Position numbers and translations under genes: made by a program. Source: Aquatica leii (Eukaryota > Arthropoda > Insecta > Coleoptera > Lampyridae). From it: a stretch of 64,000 nt of DNA. The stretch lies in assembly GCA_035610365.1 (NCBI GenBank), contig CM069432.1, forward strand, positions 73,474,520-73,538,519. Direction: 5' to 3'. Positions 35,601 to 47,869 of the stretch are shown here, one piece after another (within the stretch, counting starts at the first letter, position 1; every line of letters starts with the position of its first letter). The notes under the pieces are model-generated. The model was not told where the DNA came from, did not search any database, and saw only the letters and a program-made list of their open reading frames with translations.

Positions 35601-37877
35601 GAGGGGTAAACCGCTGGTCAAATTTTTGTACACTAATGCCCAATTTGGGCATTACATTGCGTTTTTTGTACAAAATGCCCACTAATTCATAGTAATGTCC
35701 ATTAATGTATTGGTAATTTCCACTAATTCTGTTAACTAATGCCCAGTAATGCTCTCGTAATCTTAAAGTAATGCCTAGAAAATAGTATCTATGTATATTA
35801 TGCAATAAGCATGTTTCTATAGGTTAGAGATGAAACAGAAGAAGGCGAACGGTTCATAACTCTATACAATAAGAAAGTAGAATACTATGCTTTCTCTATT
35901 ATTATATGTATTTTTCTTCTTCAATAACGTTTGTTTTTCGTTACTATAAACAAACTTTGTTTAAAGGATCATTTAAACAAACCAATACAGAAGTGGTAAG
36001 ATTTTTTTAATAATAATTAAAAATGGTTTCGAAAATGTGTTCATTTCATGTGACAGATTACTAAAAAAAACAAGATTAGCAAAAACAAAATAACGTTTTT
36101 ATTTGTACAACTCTTACTTACTATTGTCAATACAATATAGTTACATATGTGTACGTTCCCAAACAACATCTAAATACAGACCATACAGGACATAATTAAT
36201 GTCTTTAGTTTTTTTAAGTTCTTTGTATTTTTTTCGATATTAATGATGTAATTACGCTTTACTTGAAATGGACCTACACCTAAAAGTTCTAATGGCCCAT
36301 GCAGAGTTTCATACAGTAATCTACCTCTCACATAATAAATATAAATGGCAAATTTCTTTGTTGCAGCGTCATAAAAGTTCTTAGTTTGAGGACCTTGTAT
36401 GTTTTTTGCGATATTTTCAAAAGTTTTTTAAGAAAAGTGTTCAAATTGTTCAGATTGTGTGTATATTCAGGGCTTTTGTCTAATGTCATGAAAAGAAAAT
36501 TATTAGTCAAACTAGGAGTCTTGTGGATTAGATTACGTATATTATCTCCTAAATTGAAAAAAAAAATGTAATTAAAGTTTGGCTCTTGTAATTAAAGTTT
36601 TCCTATATCTTCTCTCTCTTTCGTTTTGTTGATATTTTAATTCTTTCCATTTATATGTTGAAGGTGTGGCAACCTGTTCTTTTCTTAGTTCAGATGAAAT
36701 ATTAGCCGATGAAAGTGAAGTTTTAATTGTTGTTGTTTGTTCTTGTAAAATGATAGTTTCGGGCGAACTAATATTTTGAAAATACTGTTGATTCTCAACT
36801 GATAGTTTCTCAAATAAATCGATGTTTTTAAAATTCGAAACTGAGTTAACAGAAGTTTTTGAAAAATATTTTCATATGCAAGTTTCTCAGATTTTTTTTT
36901 ATTAGGAATACGAATATCTTGTATTATTTTAACTTTTAGTGTTATTTTTGGTTGGTTATTTGAGAAATAAGAAGTAATTAATTGTCTCTTTGGCGAATTA
37001 AACTACTTTTGGATTCATTAATGTTTTTTTCAATAAATGCTGTTAAAAGTTAGAATAAACCCAACGTTTGCATGTAGAATTTGTTTTGTAAATTTCGATA
37101 TGGGATAACTGGCTACACAAAAACACATTTCTGTTCGTTACCTACCAGGAACCTACGGGAATTGTTTCAAATAAATTTCTATGGTTTTTCCAGTTGTCTG
37201 CATCCACTTTGTTTTTGGTCCACTGCATTAATGCTTCGTGAATCCTATTTCCCTTTTTAAAATAGGTACACTGCAGTAATTTTCTTGTGGCTAATTTGAC
37301 AGAATTGATTTGTATGCTGTCCTTTTAGTTTCATGACTGACGTAAGCGCTTTGCTACATTTTAGTAGTTTTTTACACAGTATACTTTTAAAATACGTTTA
37401 AAATAATTTGATGTAATTCATTTTTCGTAAACATTTCAATTTATTGAATGTTTTCTTTTGTAAGAGTAGAAATAATTAATTCATTTTCGAATCACTGACT
37501 ATAAGTAATTTTTCTTAACTTTTCGGTATAGTTATATTAAGTGCAATTTCGGCTTCCACAAAAAAAATTATATTTAAGCATTACACTAGACGCAAAACAG
37601 TCAAATGACGCATAGTGAATAAGAGACCAGAAATGCTACTCAGCACAACGTCAACAAACTAATAATAAAGCTAAACGTGCTTAATTAATCTTTTTTCTTC
37701 TTAATGCCCTTCAATGGTAATCTATTGCACGAAATTCCTTTATAATTCCTGCAATGTTATCATAGTGCCGGCAATACCATAGTAATGCATATCAGTAAAA
37801 TAGTATTTCTTTATGATACCCAGTAATGTCCGAGTTTTGTACACCACAATGCCCCAGCGGTTTGCTCCTCGCCTCTG
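35600..37877. mobile_element. Transposon of the CGAGGGG-end family with TAATGCCC arrays
   Basis: The left end GGAGGGGTAAACCGCTGG and the inverted right end GAGGAGCAAACCGCTGG match well. Both are followed by a TTTGTACAC block, as in the 18866 element, and then by degenerate arrays built on AGTAATGCCCA (35632-35780 and 37700-37850). The array sequence is unrelated to that of the 18866 element although the ends are. The 8-bp flanks do not match cleanly, which suggests an older insertion. The interior on the minus strand has short protein-like stretches but no recognised transposase. Confidence 0.65.
36570..36880 (-). pseudogene. Unrecognised coding remnant inside the 35600 transposon
   Basis: The minus strand reads as a plausible protein stretch (NQQYFQNISSPETIILQEQ, and ATPSTYKWKELKYQQNERER) with basic and polar composition. 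Nearby minus-strand pieces (about 36330-36300 and 37270-37130) also look coding, for example RIHEALMQWTKNKVDADNWK. It could be part of the element's transposase or a DNA-binding partner. No family was recognised and frames change between pieces. Confidence 0.3.
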
Positions 37878-40400
37878 TCTAAAAGTAGTTCAATTATGTA
37901 AGAAGACGTAGCTAGTATCAGTTATATCTACATGTAAAGGACTATGCAATTGTTAAATATTGAACATTACAACCGCGAATTTTAAAAATTACATTAGAAT
38001 AAAAAGCGACATTATATTCCTTACAGTTAGGACTAACAACGTCATAGTTTCCTACATATAAATGTTTTGGTACCTTTGCGTATCCATGTTTCTTAAAGAA
38101 AATTGTCTCACAATAGATAGTTTTTTTTAAACTGTTTTCGTACATTCATTTTTTTTTGTTTAACATTTGTATTTTTTTTTGTTTTTTGCTCAGTGGAATT
38201 ACCAAGTGAATGCTTATTTTTGTGCATCAAAGAATAAAAATATAAGAATATGTGTATATTTTGCGCTCGAGAATTCTGGAATAAATCTATTATTAAGTAA
38301 TTGTAATAAAACAAAACCATCATGTAACAGTATATATAAAAAATGCTACTACTTAAAAAGGCATAGGAATAAAATACTAATTAACATATTTTCTTTAAAA
38401 AAATATGTAATTTTGTTTATATCATTTATAGTATTTATTTTATACTGTTTATTTATTTCATAATAGTATTAAATGCTTAAAGAGAAGTCTTTTCACGAAC
38501 ATAATCGATCTTTAATATTTGTTTTGTTTTTGTTATTTGCTTATAATATGCAGTTAAGTAAATCGGGTGTATGATTAATACACAATACTAAATAATTCAG
38601 CATCCCATGTAGAAAAGTCATTGTTAAAATTATAAGCTATAGTATTGTAAAGTCTATGGAAATTTATGTGAAATTGAACAAATTCTATTTTACAAAATAA
38701 CAATCGTGACATGCAAATCAAACCGCATCATTTTAACTGGATTTAAAAGGCTTTTGTAGAATTATCTCTGGTATTTATCCATTTGTAGGCATTTAACACT
38801 CAGCGAATTCTGTAAATATTGATTCAAGATTGATTTGAATGTGGCTTTAAGTGAAAAGCGAATAAAAGGTTCTGTCAAATATTCGTTTCTACAATAATTA
38901 ATTACACAGTTTGAATTGAAAAGTGCTTTACGAAGCAGTCAACCTTGATTATTTTTTGAACCTAAATATTTTACAATTACTTCGTTAACCTTTAAATACG
39001 TTTATCATTCGATTGAGTTTGAATCGGTAAGAAAAATGAGGGATTTGGAAACATACGTTCTTTTTTTATATTTGTACTTGTTTTAAATGCACTATTGTAT
39101 ATTACTGCAAATGCGATTGATGAAAATTCCGATTATGGGAGAACTCTGAATTTGTTATTTTTGAATCTTATTGTACATTTTCTATAATTTTTAACGAAAA
39201 ACAGCAAACATTTGCATCAAGTTGTGCAATTTGTGATGATTTATTTAATCTCAAAGTTATTTTAAAATTAGAATTGCATTTGATATAGGATATGTATTCG
39301 GAGCAGATTTGCATGAAATGTATAAATCTGTATCAGTTGATTATAAAATAGTTTCACAGATTCAAAAAACGTGTTTTTATCTAGAAAGTAGTAAATTTAT
39401 ATGAATTTTGAAATGATCTCGATTGTGTTATTAAATATATGTAGGCCGTGCACATTGTAACAATTTGCAACTCAAGATTTTGTAGGTTCAACACCTAGAA
39501 ATATAGTTATAGGACACATACAATAACTGCAGTAGAGATTTGTTTATTGTTATTTTCTATTTAATTGTTGATAAAGCATTGGTTTTACACAAAGGTTAAA
39601 TACACTCATTCTTATGCTTGTTTGTGCATAGGTGCATATATATCCAATTGCATCTCGCTGACGTTTTATTGATTTCAATTTATCTTGAATCACGTTTGCG
39701 ACCGTATAGTGGTAGCACACGAGTTTTTCTATAGATCAAATTAAAACATTTTTCTGAAAGCTTGACATGAAATTTGAATTTGATTTTTTTTAGACATTTT
39801 TTTTTGCTTTATCTAAAATTATTTTTGTGTGTAATTAAATCTACAAACTTTTACATTGTTGCTGTTTAATGAATATAAGCGGCAGTCTGGCAGCGTTAGA
39901 CAACTATAAATTAACAATAAAGATTTGAATGCTATGTATTTTATTCTGTTAGTAGTATTTTAAAAGTGACATGGGTCTGAAAAAAGGTCTGATTGCAATT
40001 CCTTTATTAACCATGCAATAAAATTCTCAGCTTTAAACTATAAAATTCGTAATACATCTCATAATTTATGGCAAATGGTAATGTAAGACTTTTCATGTAC
40101 AAAAAAAGGCTTGTATTTACATGTTAAATTTGATACTTATAATTTTTGACCGTACCTATATCAAAATATAGTGCGATGTCTTTTAACTAATTATCTATAA
40201 ATTGACAGAACTTTTTAAATTTTTTTTAAAACGATTTAATAATTTATTACTCGAACCTTAATTTGTACTCCTGAAAGTAATAATATTTCAAGTTCTTTTT
40301 ATAACAAACATTTAATTTATACTGAACGACTATGTTTGATTACCTAGCCTCCAGATATCTACTTTTTTTAAGCTTAGACTTTGTAATTTAATTTACTCAA
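37878..40400. other. Non-coding DNA
   Basis: AT-rich, with several short frames on both strands that resemble nothing known. Confidence 0.5.
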
Positions 40401-40407
40401 TGCCGAT

Positions 40408-41038
40408 TTGCTAATACAAATTCTAACATCGCATAGCAACTTTTTTTTCTATAGCGATTCTTTGCTTGAAAGCTATATAAGTACAAGTATTGTTGTATTG
40501 TATCTTGTTATTATGAAGGAGAAAAGTCGAATAAATGTGATAAGTGTAGGTTTCTCCTTGGAATGGTGTCATCAGATTACATTAGAGGATGTATTGGTTT
40601 TGGATAACGTATCAAAAATGTACGTGTTTCTCTACTATGGTTTATTGGAGTTTTTAAACGCATTTTGCTCATTTCAACAATGTCTGTAACTATATTACCA
40701 AATTCAACATTGATCTCATTGAAGCTAAATAAATCGTAAAAAAATACGGTTTGCAAATTAGTTCAATCAAGCAGTTTTCGACAACTACCGTAAACGCGTT
40801 GCTTAAACTAGTGACTGTGATAGACCAAAATATTACTGATTTATGCATGAATATCTCTGATCAAACAAGCTTTAATGCTGCAATAAACTTTGCCGGAAAC
40901 ATTTCATATGTTAATGAAAATTACGCTAATGGAAGCATAATCACTAATCCTAAACTTGAAAAGCCAAAAATCTACAAGCTTCTACAAGTAGTTGAAAGAT
41001 ATATTGATAGGCAGTGGTGTGCACTATCTAGATACTAG
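40408..41038 (+). other. Two adjacent unrecognised open frames
   Basis: Frames of 93 (40408-40689) and 95 codons (40751-41038) follow each other on the plus strand. The second has fairly balanced composition (FNAAINFAGNISYVNENYAN). Neither resembles a family I know and no splice structure links them convincingly. They could be a decayed transposon gene or chance. Confidence 0.2.
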
Positions 41039-41257
41039 ATATGGTAACTAAATTGGTATCTAAGCACTATATTTTCAACGTATCTATTATCTATGTATAT
41101 CGAGATACAAAATTTTGTATTAGATTAATTAATATGTATAAATAATGATAAGAATATTAATATATAGTGTCTTTGGTTAACAGTACGATACTTTGAATTA
41201 AATGTAATAGTCCGTATTAACTAAAGTCCTAATAAAGTATTCAGATTATTTGTTACA

Positions 41258-42272
41258 ATGGTACGGTTTCTTTATCCTCCTTATTTAAACTTTAAGTAGC
41301 ACTATTAGAATCTTCTTTCAAGGAGGGGCATAAAAAAACTGCTCAGTTTTTCTTTGAAGCGACGTTTCGTGCACTAGATGTGCACTTCATCAGGCCACTG
41401 CAATTTATTAGCGTAAGTACAACAACTATCTAGTTTAACAAGTTAATAGTAACTAAATTACAGATGTAACCAGAAAAAACAATAATCGTAAGAACTTACG
41501 TAGAAACAATTGAGCAATTACTCCGAAGTTTTCGACAAACATGAAACACATCTTAAACTTAATTGACAAAAATGTGATTAATAAAAGTCAATGATTAAAA
41601 ACAATAAATAAGTATAAATAATAAATGACAATACAATTCAACATGGGGAACAAATACTATGATCTGTATAATCAAACATTATATCAAGGTAACCTGTAAT
41701 CAAAATAGACTAAAAATTGAAAATAACCGCGAAACACACTTAATAATTTTTCGTGATTTTAGAAATTAAATTATTATAAATACTACTTAAATTATTAGTG
41801 TCTGTATTGAAATTAATATTACTTTTGTATACGTTGATAAAGATCATTTCAGAGACTAATCTTTTCTTGTAATCATTTTCCACATCTTAAACTTAATTGA
41901 CAAAAATGTGATTAATAAAAGTCAATGATTAAAAACAATAAATAAGTATAAATAATAAATAATAAATGACAATACAATTCAACATGGGGAACAAACACTA
42001 TGATCTGTATAATCAAACATTATATCAAGGTAACCGGTAATCAAAATAACCTAAAATTGAAAATAACCGCGAAACACACTTAATAATTTTTCGTAATTTT
42101 AGAAATTAAATTATTATAAATACTACTTAAATTATTAGTGTCTGTATTAATATTATTTTAGTATACGTTGATAAAGATCATTTCAGAGACTAATCTTTTC
42201 TTGTAATTATTTTCCACATCTAAAATACTAGGGTTGTAAAAATCGAAATTATGTCCTGTGTCGATGTGATGT
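41258..42272 (-). repeat. Inverted 5' copy of the PLE 3' region with internal tandem duplication
   Basis: This segment is the reverse complement of the PLE end (coding tail, 3' UTR and pseudo-LTR, compare 45125-45771). Within it about 338 bp are duplicated in tandem (41544-41881 and 41882-42220, starting ACATCTTAAACTTAATTGAC). The left tip also mirrors the leader up to about 42495 (CAATGGTACGG). Confidence 0.9.
41360..41394 (-). ncRNA. Hammerhead ribozyme (inverted PLE copy)
   Basis: On the minus strand CTGATGA, a stem II of two GTGCAC arms around a 5-base loop, GAAAC and the cleavage triplet GTC occur in order, identical to the motif at 42356. PLE pseudo-LTRs are known to carry such minimal hammerheads. 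Confidence 0.8.
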
Positions 42273-42355
42273 TTTTTCTGGTTACATCTGTAATTTAGTT
42301 ACTACTAACTTATTAAACTAGATAGTTGTTGTACTTACGCTAATAAATTGCAGTG

Positions 42356-42391
42356 GCCTGATGAAGTGCACATCTAGTGCACGAAACGTCG
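42356..42391 (+). ncRNA. Hammerhead ribozyme (PLE 5' pseudo-LTR)
   Basis: The invariant core is complete: CTGATGA (42358-42364), then a 6-bp stem II (GTGCAC paired with GTGCAC, loop ATCTA), then GAAA (42383-42386). A minimal stem III (AC with GT, no loop) precedes C at position 17. The bases before CTGATGA (GGC) can pair with those after the cleavage site (GCT). Such loopless stem III forms are known from PLEs and tend to act in tandem transcripts. Confidence 0.85.
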
Positions 42392-42514
42392 CTTCAAAGA
42401 AAAACTGAGCAATTTTTTTATGCCCCTCCTTGAAAGAAGATTCTAATAGTGCTACTTAAAGTTTAAATAAGGATGATAAAGAAACCGTACCATTGAATTA
42501 TATTTCTTCCAATA

Positions 42515-43360
42515 ATGGCATCAACATCCGAATCATCTTCCAACGTTCAACTGACATGGCACAACACAGTACGAAACAACTACAATCAAGATACTTATAA
42601 ATCGATCGTTAAGTTAGAAAAGCCATACATAAAATTGGCTAAAATACTCAATCGAAAAGTATATTTAAAAAGGTGTAAGTCAAATTTTGTTACTCCCACA
42701 CATATTCAACAATTCTTTAAATGTACCTACTTAATACAGGCTGATCACACTCCATTTAGCAACAAATTGGATAGACTAATTAATAAATTTAAAACATCGA
42801 TATTAAATCTAGAAATCGATTTAACGTATTGGCAGATACATAACCTAAAAAAAACTATTAATAATCTTAACGAATATTTATACAGTGTACTCCGCCAAGA
42901 AGATGTACAGATTCTTTCTAAAATATTAAATAATAAACATAAGTATATATCCTTAAATAACAAGACTAAACTTAAAAACAAATTTATATTTATACAGAAT
43001 CTGTATAAACAACATAATTATAATTTTAATGTTAACAAACAGGGTTGCATTTACAATTTGACTAATGTACAATTGCCTGATAAAGTAACTCAATGTGTTG
43101 CGTTGTCCCCTAAATTCATGTGTAATTATTCGAATAACTTGCCTTTACTGAATTTAATTAAAGATACAGAAGATATACTCACTTGTCATAGTGACGAGGA
43201 AAAAGAAAGATTAAGAGGGAAAGTTGTGAACATTATTACCAACTTTGTAAATAGTAATGCAAAAAAGAAACTTACACCACAAGATGTATTTATTAAGACA
43301 CTTTTGACATCTACCAAAAAATTTATTAAGACTCAAAGATATTTTAATCACAAAATCTGA
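42515..43360 (+). pseudogene. PLE protein, N-terminal part
   Basis: The open frame of 281 codons begins about 15 bases after the pseudo-LTR-derived leader. It is rich in K, N and I. It corresponds to the poorly conserved N-terminal domain before the reverse transcriptase (for example ALSPKFMCNYSNNLPLLNLI). The downstream part of the protein continues in another frame. The whole coding region is a fossil in its present state. Confidence 0.8.
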
Positions 43361-43409
43361 TAAAGGTAATGCTACTGTCATTATACATAAACAAGAATAC
43401 AACGAAAAA

Positions 43410-44066
43410 ATGTTGACTCTACTTAATGATAATAACATCTACAAAAAAACTGACGTAGATCTTACAGCTAAAATCCAAAACAAAAATAACAGAATGAGCA
43501 AACAATTATATGATAATGGACACATTGATTTTGTCACTTACAAAAAACTTATCACGTATACGAGTACATCTCCTAAGATGTATGGCCTAATTAAAACCCA
43601 TAAAAATGAACATCCGATAAGACCTATTGTTTCATGTATAGGAGCTCCTACATACGAATTGTCTAAGTACATTTCTAATATAATACAGAATATATCTTAC
43701 TTATTTGAACATAATATAAAAAACTCCTTTGAATTGATAGAAAAAACTAAAAATATAATAATACCATCAAATTATAAGATTTTGTCATTTGATGTCACTT
43801 CTTTATTTACTAATATATCTAAAGAACTGGTGGTTAAACTTATAAAAAAGTATTGGATAGATCTAAAAAGCCATACTACTTTAGATTTAGTTGATGTTGT
43901 CCAACTCACGGAGTTTCTCTTTGATTCGAGTTATTTTATATTTGAGGATGTAATGCAGGCGCGGCTTCAAGGGGGGGGGGCCGGGGGGGCTATGGCCCCC
44001 CCCGACATTGAAAATAATACTGAAGTTTTTCTGACTTTGTATGTAATAGATTCGCTTTTTTTATAG
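43410..44066 (+). pseudogene. PLE reverse transcriptase, first half
   Basis: The frame carries GLIKTHKNEHPIRPIVSCIG (PLE fingers motif) and LSFDVTSLFTNIS, which holds the first catalytic aspartate of the polymerase (motif A). Its last 37 codons are not PLE: they read into the hAT-type MITE that begins at 43956. Confidence 0.9.
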
Positions 44067-44246
44067 TTGTAAAATTTATGATGCTTTATCGCTTGCAAGT
44101 AAAAGCTTGGTGCATAACGAAGTGTTATTCAATTTTATATTAACGCCATATTAAATACATTATTTAAAAATTTGATGAGCACCCCCCCCCCCGCCGCTTT
44201 AAACTGATGGAGCCCTCCCCGAAATAAACTGCTGGAGCCGCGCCTG
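43956..44246. mobile_element. hAT-type MITE inserted in the PLE reverse transcriptase
   Basis: The 291-bp insert has inverted ends CAGGCGCGGCTTCA and TGGAGCCGCGCCTG and perfect 8-bp flanking repeats ATGTAATG (43948-43955 and 44247-44254), as expected for hAT. Its subterminal parts are strikingly G-rich on the left and C-rich on the right (runs of ten). The middle is ordinary AT-rich DNA. It landed between reverse transcriptase motifs A and B of the PLE and is therefore younger than it. Confidence 0.92.
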
Positions 44247-44251
44247 ATGTA

Positions 44252-45241
44252 ATGTATACTCAAACATTTGGTACTGCTATGGGTAACCCTGCGTCGCCTA
44301 TATTAGCTAACCTGGTTATGCATGACTTACTTAAATATGTAAAAAACAATTTAACATTTATGCCGTCATTTTTATTTTGTTACGTTGATGACATTATTAC
44401 ATGTATAACTGAAGCAGAGATTCAATACACTCTTAACACGTTTAATGACTATAATCCACATCTAAAATTTAGGTATGAAATAGAAGAGAATGGTTCTTTA
44501 CCTTTCTTAGATGTTAGGCTTAGTCAAGACATTATTACTAATACTTTAGTTAGTGATTGGTACACCAAACCTGTAGCCTCGAACAGAACTATCAATTATT
44601 TATCCAAACACCCACATCATCAAAAGGTTAATATCATCAAGGCTATGAAAAATAAAATGTTAGTTTTAAGTAGTCCACAATTCTATGCAAAAAAATTTAG
44701 CATTTTAAAGCAGATACTAAAAAATAATAACTATCCTAAGAATATAGTAAATAAATTATTAACATACACTAACACAGCTACTAATACTTCACCATCTGTA
44801 AATCTAACTACGACTAATCTTAAAGCTAACTCTAACACTAATAATATTATGTACACAAAAATCATAAATGTCCCAAACCTAACAAAAAGATTAATTCCGA
44901 TCTTAAAAACAGATAACATCAAAATAATAATGTATAACACTAATACTATTTACAACCTGTTTTACAGCAGAACGAAAGATAAAATTGACATAATTGACAA
45001 TGTAGTATATAAATTAGAGTGTATGGGTTGTCAAGGTTGCTACATTGGACAAACGAAACAAAAAGTTAAAAATCGTATTAACAACCATAAATACGACTGT
45101 AAAACTAAAAAAGGAGCGTTATCTGTACATCACATCGACACAGGACATAATTTCGATTTTAACAACCCTAGTATTTTAGATGTGGAAAATAATTACAAGA
45201 AAAGATTAGTCTCTGAAATGATCTTTATCAACGTATACTAA
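44252..45241 (+). pseudogene. PLE reverse transcriptase second half plus GIY-YIG endonuclease
   Basis: The frame opens at the right flank of the MITE and holds GTAMGNPASPILANL (residues 7-21, motif B) and FCYVDDIITC (42-51, catalytic YVDD). A linker follows, and then a C-terminal GIY-YIG endonuclease: VVYKLECMGCQGCYIGQTKQ (about 251-270), R at about 275, and HHIDTGH (293-299). The two cysteines of CMGC are typical of the PLE zinc-finger-like insertion. The endonuclease nicks DNA to prime copying. The domain order RT then GIY-YIG identifies the Penelope/Poseidon-type group. Confidence 0.93.
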
Positions 45242-45586
45242 AATAATATTAATACAGACACTAATAATTTAAGTAGTATTTATAATAATTTAATTTCTAA
45301 AATTACGAAAAATTATTAAGTGTGTTTCGCGGTTATTTTCAATTTTAGGTTATTTTGATTACCGGTTACCTTGATATAATGTTTGATTATACAGATCATA
45401 GTGTTTGTTCCCCATGTTGAATTGTATTGTCATTTATTATTTATTATTTATACTTATTTATTGTTTTTAATCATTGACTTTTATTAATCACATTTTTGTC
45501 AATTAAGTTTAAGATGTGTTTCATGTTTGTCGAAAACTTCGGAGTAATTGCTCAATTGTTTCTACGTAAGTTCTTACGGTTATTGT

Positions 45587-45771
45587 TTTTCTGGTTACAT
45601 CTGTAATTTAGTTACTACTAACTTATTAAACTAGATAGTTGTTGTACTTACGCTAATAAATTGCAGTGGCCTGATGAAGTTCACATCTAGTGCACGAAAC
45701 GTCGCTTCAAAGAAAAACTGAGCAGTTTTTTTTATGCCCCTCCTTGAAAGAAGATTCTAATAGTGCTACTT
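45587..45771 (+). repeat. PLE 3' pseudo-LTR with hammerhead
   Basis: Direct repeat of 42273-42460 with few differences. Its hammerhead (45670-45704) has one change in stem II (GTTCAC against GTGCAC), which adds a mismatch and may weaken it. The core CTGATGA, GAAAC and GTC are kept. Confidence 0.88.
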
Positions 45772-45784
45772 ATTATTTGTTACA

Positions 45785-46140
45785 TTTCTTTTGCTAAAAT
45801 TGTCGTTTAAATAATTTTAACTTAAACTTGATCGTAGACTGTTTGTTAACAAAAAAAAAAGGTAGCAATGGTAGTAAATTATTACTTGTTTAAGTCTTTT
45901 AGATGAGTTTTTAAATTTTGTTATTTTTAGATGCAAGTAAAGTTTTTTTTCTGTATTGGACCAATCTGCAGCAAATGATCGTAATGTTAATATGACCCAG
46001 ATGCAGACAATCATTTTTAAATAATAAAAACAAAACATTTTTATTAAAATATCTTAATTAAAATATTTTTATTAAAATATTTTTTTACAGTATTTGAATC
46101 TTGTTTTTTCTCGTATTTTTATTGACATTTTCCTCAAAAT
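45785..46140. other. Non-coding DNA
   Basis: AT-rich flank of the PLE; nothing supported. Confidence 0.5.
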
Positions 46141-46204
46141 TTCAGCGTCATAGCGCAATAGTTGTGAAAGAGACGTCGTGTTGAGTAAATTAGCCTCTGT
46201 GTGA

Positions 46205-46725
46205 GTTTTCGATTTTTTCAATTTTCAAAATGGAATTTGGAAGTTGCAACAGCGAGTTTGTATTAAATTTTACGTTAAAAACAGAATGAATGGTGGTGGG
46301 AAGGATACTCCAAAGAAAACATTCGTTTACCAGTGGCACGAAATGTTCAGAAGTAGCAGGCAGACAAATTAACCATCAGAGAGATGGTGGGGGATTGAAG
46401 TAGATCAGTTCAAGACTCGTGGATTTTGCTTCACGGTTACACACCATCGCAAACCAAACACGCAACGAATACCATTCAACAGCCACCGAATTTATCTGAT
46501 TTGGCTCCCTGCAATTTCCTTTTTTTTCAAGAGTGAAAAAACTACTAATAGGAACGCGTTTCAGCAGCCGAGAGGAAGTAATGGAAAAATCAAAAATTAA
46601 TGATGAACTTACCAAAGACCGAGTATAAAAGATGTTTTAAGGATTGGATCTAGAACAGGTTTAAGTGTGTTGTAGTCGATCAGGATTACTTTGAATGGGA
46701 GAATATCGATTTTGATGAATAATCT
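46205..46725 (+). pseudogene. Internally deleted mariner transposase
   Basis: The N-terminal part LQQRVCIKFYVKN (mariner helix-turn-helix start) runs into a garbled VYQWHEMFR. It then jumps, with most of the catalytic domain missing, to the C-terminal part: VKKLLIGTRFSSREEVMEKS, KDWI, then CVVVDQDYFEWENIDFDE. A normal mariner transposase is about 345 residues; here roughly 170 codons remain, with stops and frameshifts. Inverted ends were not identified. It is a dead, deleted copy. Confidence 0.8.
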
Positions 46726-46729
46726 TCTA

Positions 46730-47700
46730 TTTTATGAATTGATACTGGTAACTTCTTGATCACGAAGTATTCCTAAGTTGTTTGATTTCTGTGAGTGATC
46801 GTTAAATAACAATATCTGACAAATATAATAATGGCCATAAATTCTTTGAAATGTTACTACTGGTATATCAAAATCGCTTTTTAATGTCACTGTAATAATA
46901 CGCTTCATTAAAACAGGTTAAGAAATTAATATAACTAAATGGTAATTAAACTCATAAAACAATTGTTTATCCTGACGACATGACAGCTTAAAAGTATGGT
47001 ACGTATTTTACAAAGATTTTTCTTTCTTACATCGTTGTTCACACATGTTATATTGATCCTATATTTGTCTATAACTTTAAGTGATTATATAATATGCATA
47101 TTGGTAATGAATCACTAATGTTTATGACATAAATATGTCAACTTCATTATGCACCTTGAAAGTACAATATTATTAGATTCGTTTTCGCATTGTTTGTTTA
47201 GATGATACAACGGGAAAAGAATTTAAGGTATATCAATCACAATACCACAGTATTATTATAATAATTTTTGCATCAACGTAATATTATAAAGGAAAATTAC
47301 ATCATAGGCAATTAATCTTTCTACTTTTTCTTTCGCGATCTAAGTAAAAAATCGACGTAATCGAATCAAGGATTCATCTTTTTCATAGAAATATTAAACA
47401 TATATCAGTAATATAAACTATATCAGCAATAAAAGAAACTCATAAACTACAATGAATAGTTGATTAGACTAAACGAAACAATAGTGTAAAGGTCACAGAG
47501 GTAACAGGATTCTACAGTAAGAGAAAATAAGTATTTAATAAAATTTTTGTGATGTGTATCTTCAATCATTTGCCAACTTTGTATGTAAGATTTAATTGAC
47601 AATCAAAAGAATTATGTAGGTAATAAATATGAGCAATTATTTCTTAGTTTCGCAAATTATAACTAAAAATTCGGTTTTATTTTTATAGCTTTCAATTAAT
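46730..47700. other. Non-coding DNA
   Basis: AT-rich, no supported feature. Confidence 0.5.
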
Positions 47701-47869
47701 GTTTAAAATCAAATAGAAACAGTTAGAAGGCCGAAAAAAAGCGAATTTTCCAGAATTTTTTCAGAGAAAACTTAAATTTATTGATCTAAAAATTTGTACA
47801 CATACATATTATGATATCTTTTAACTGTATTTTAAGACTTAGTATTAGTAAAAATATTTATTTGCAAAG

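Larger units (their letters stand above)
41258..45771 (+). mobile_element. Penelope-like retroelement (PLE), nearly complete
   Basis: The 4.5-kb element is flanked by 13-bp direct repeats ATTATTTGTTACA (41245-41257 and 45772-45784). Layout: an inverted, internally duplicated copy of the 3' region (41258-42272), a forward pseudo-LTR (42273-42500), the coding region (42515-45241), then the 3' UTR and second forward pseudo-LTR (45242-45771). An inverted copy before a forward pseudo-LTR is a known PLE hallmark. Copies of the repeat differ at few positions, so it looks fairly young. It is broken: about two interruptions, one being the nested hAT-type MITE. Confidence 0.93.

Noticed and set aside
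41015-41035. Possible hAT end CAGTGGTGTGCAC
   Set aside because: Single occurrence with no matching right end; the PLE begins 230 bases downstream.
46376-46615. 79-codon minus-strand open frame
   Set aside because: Antisense of the mariner C-terminal part.
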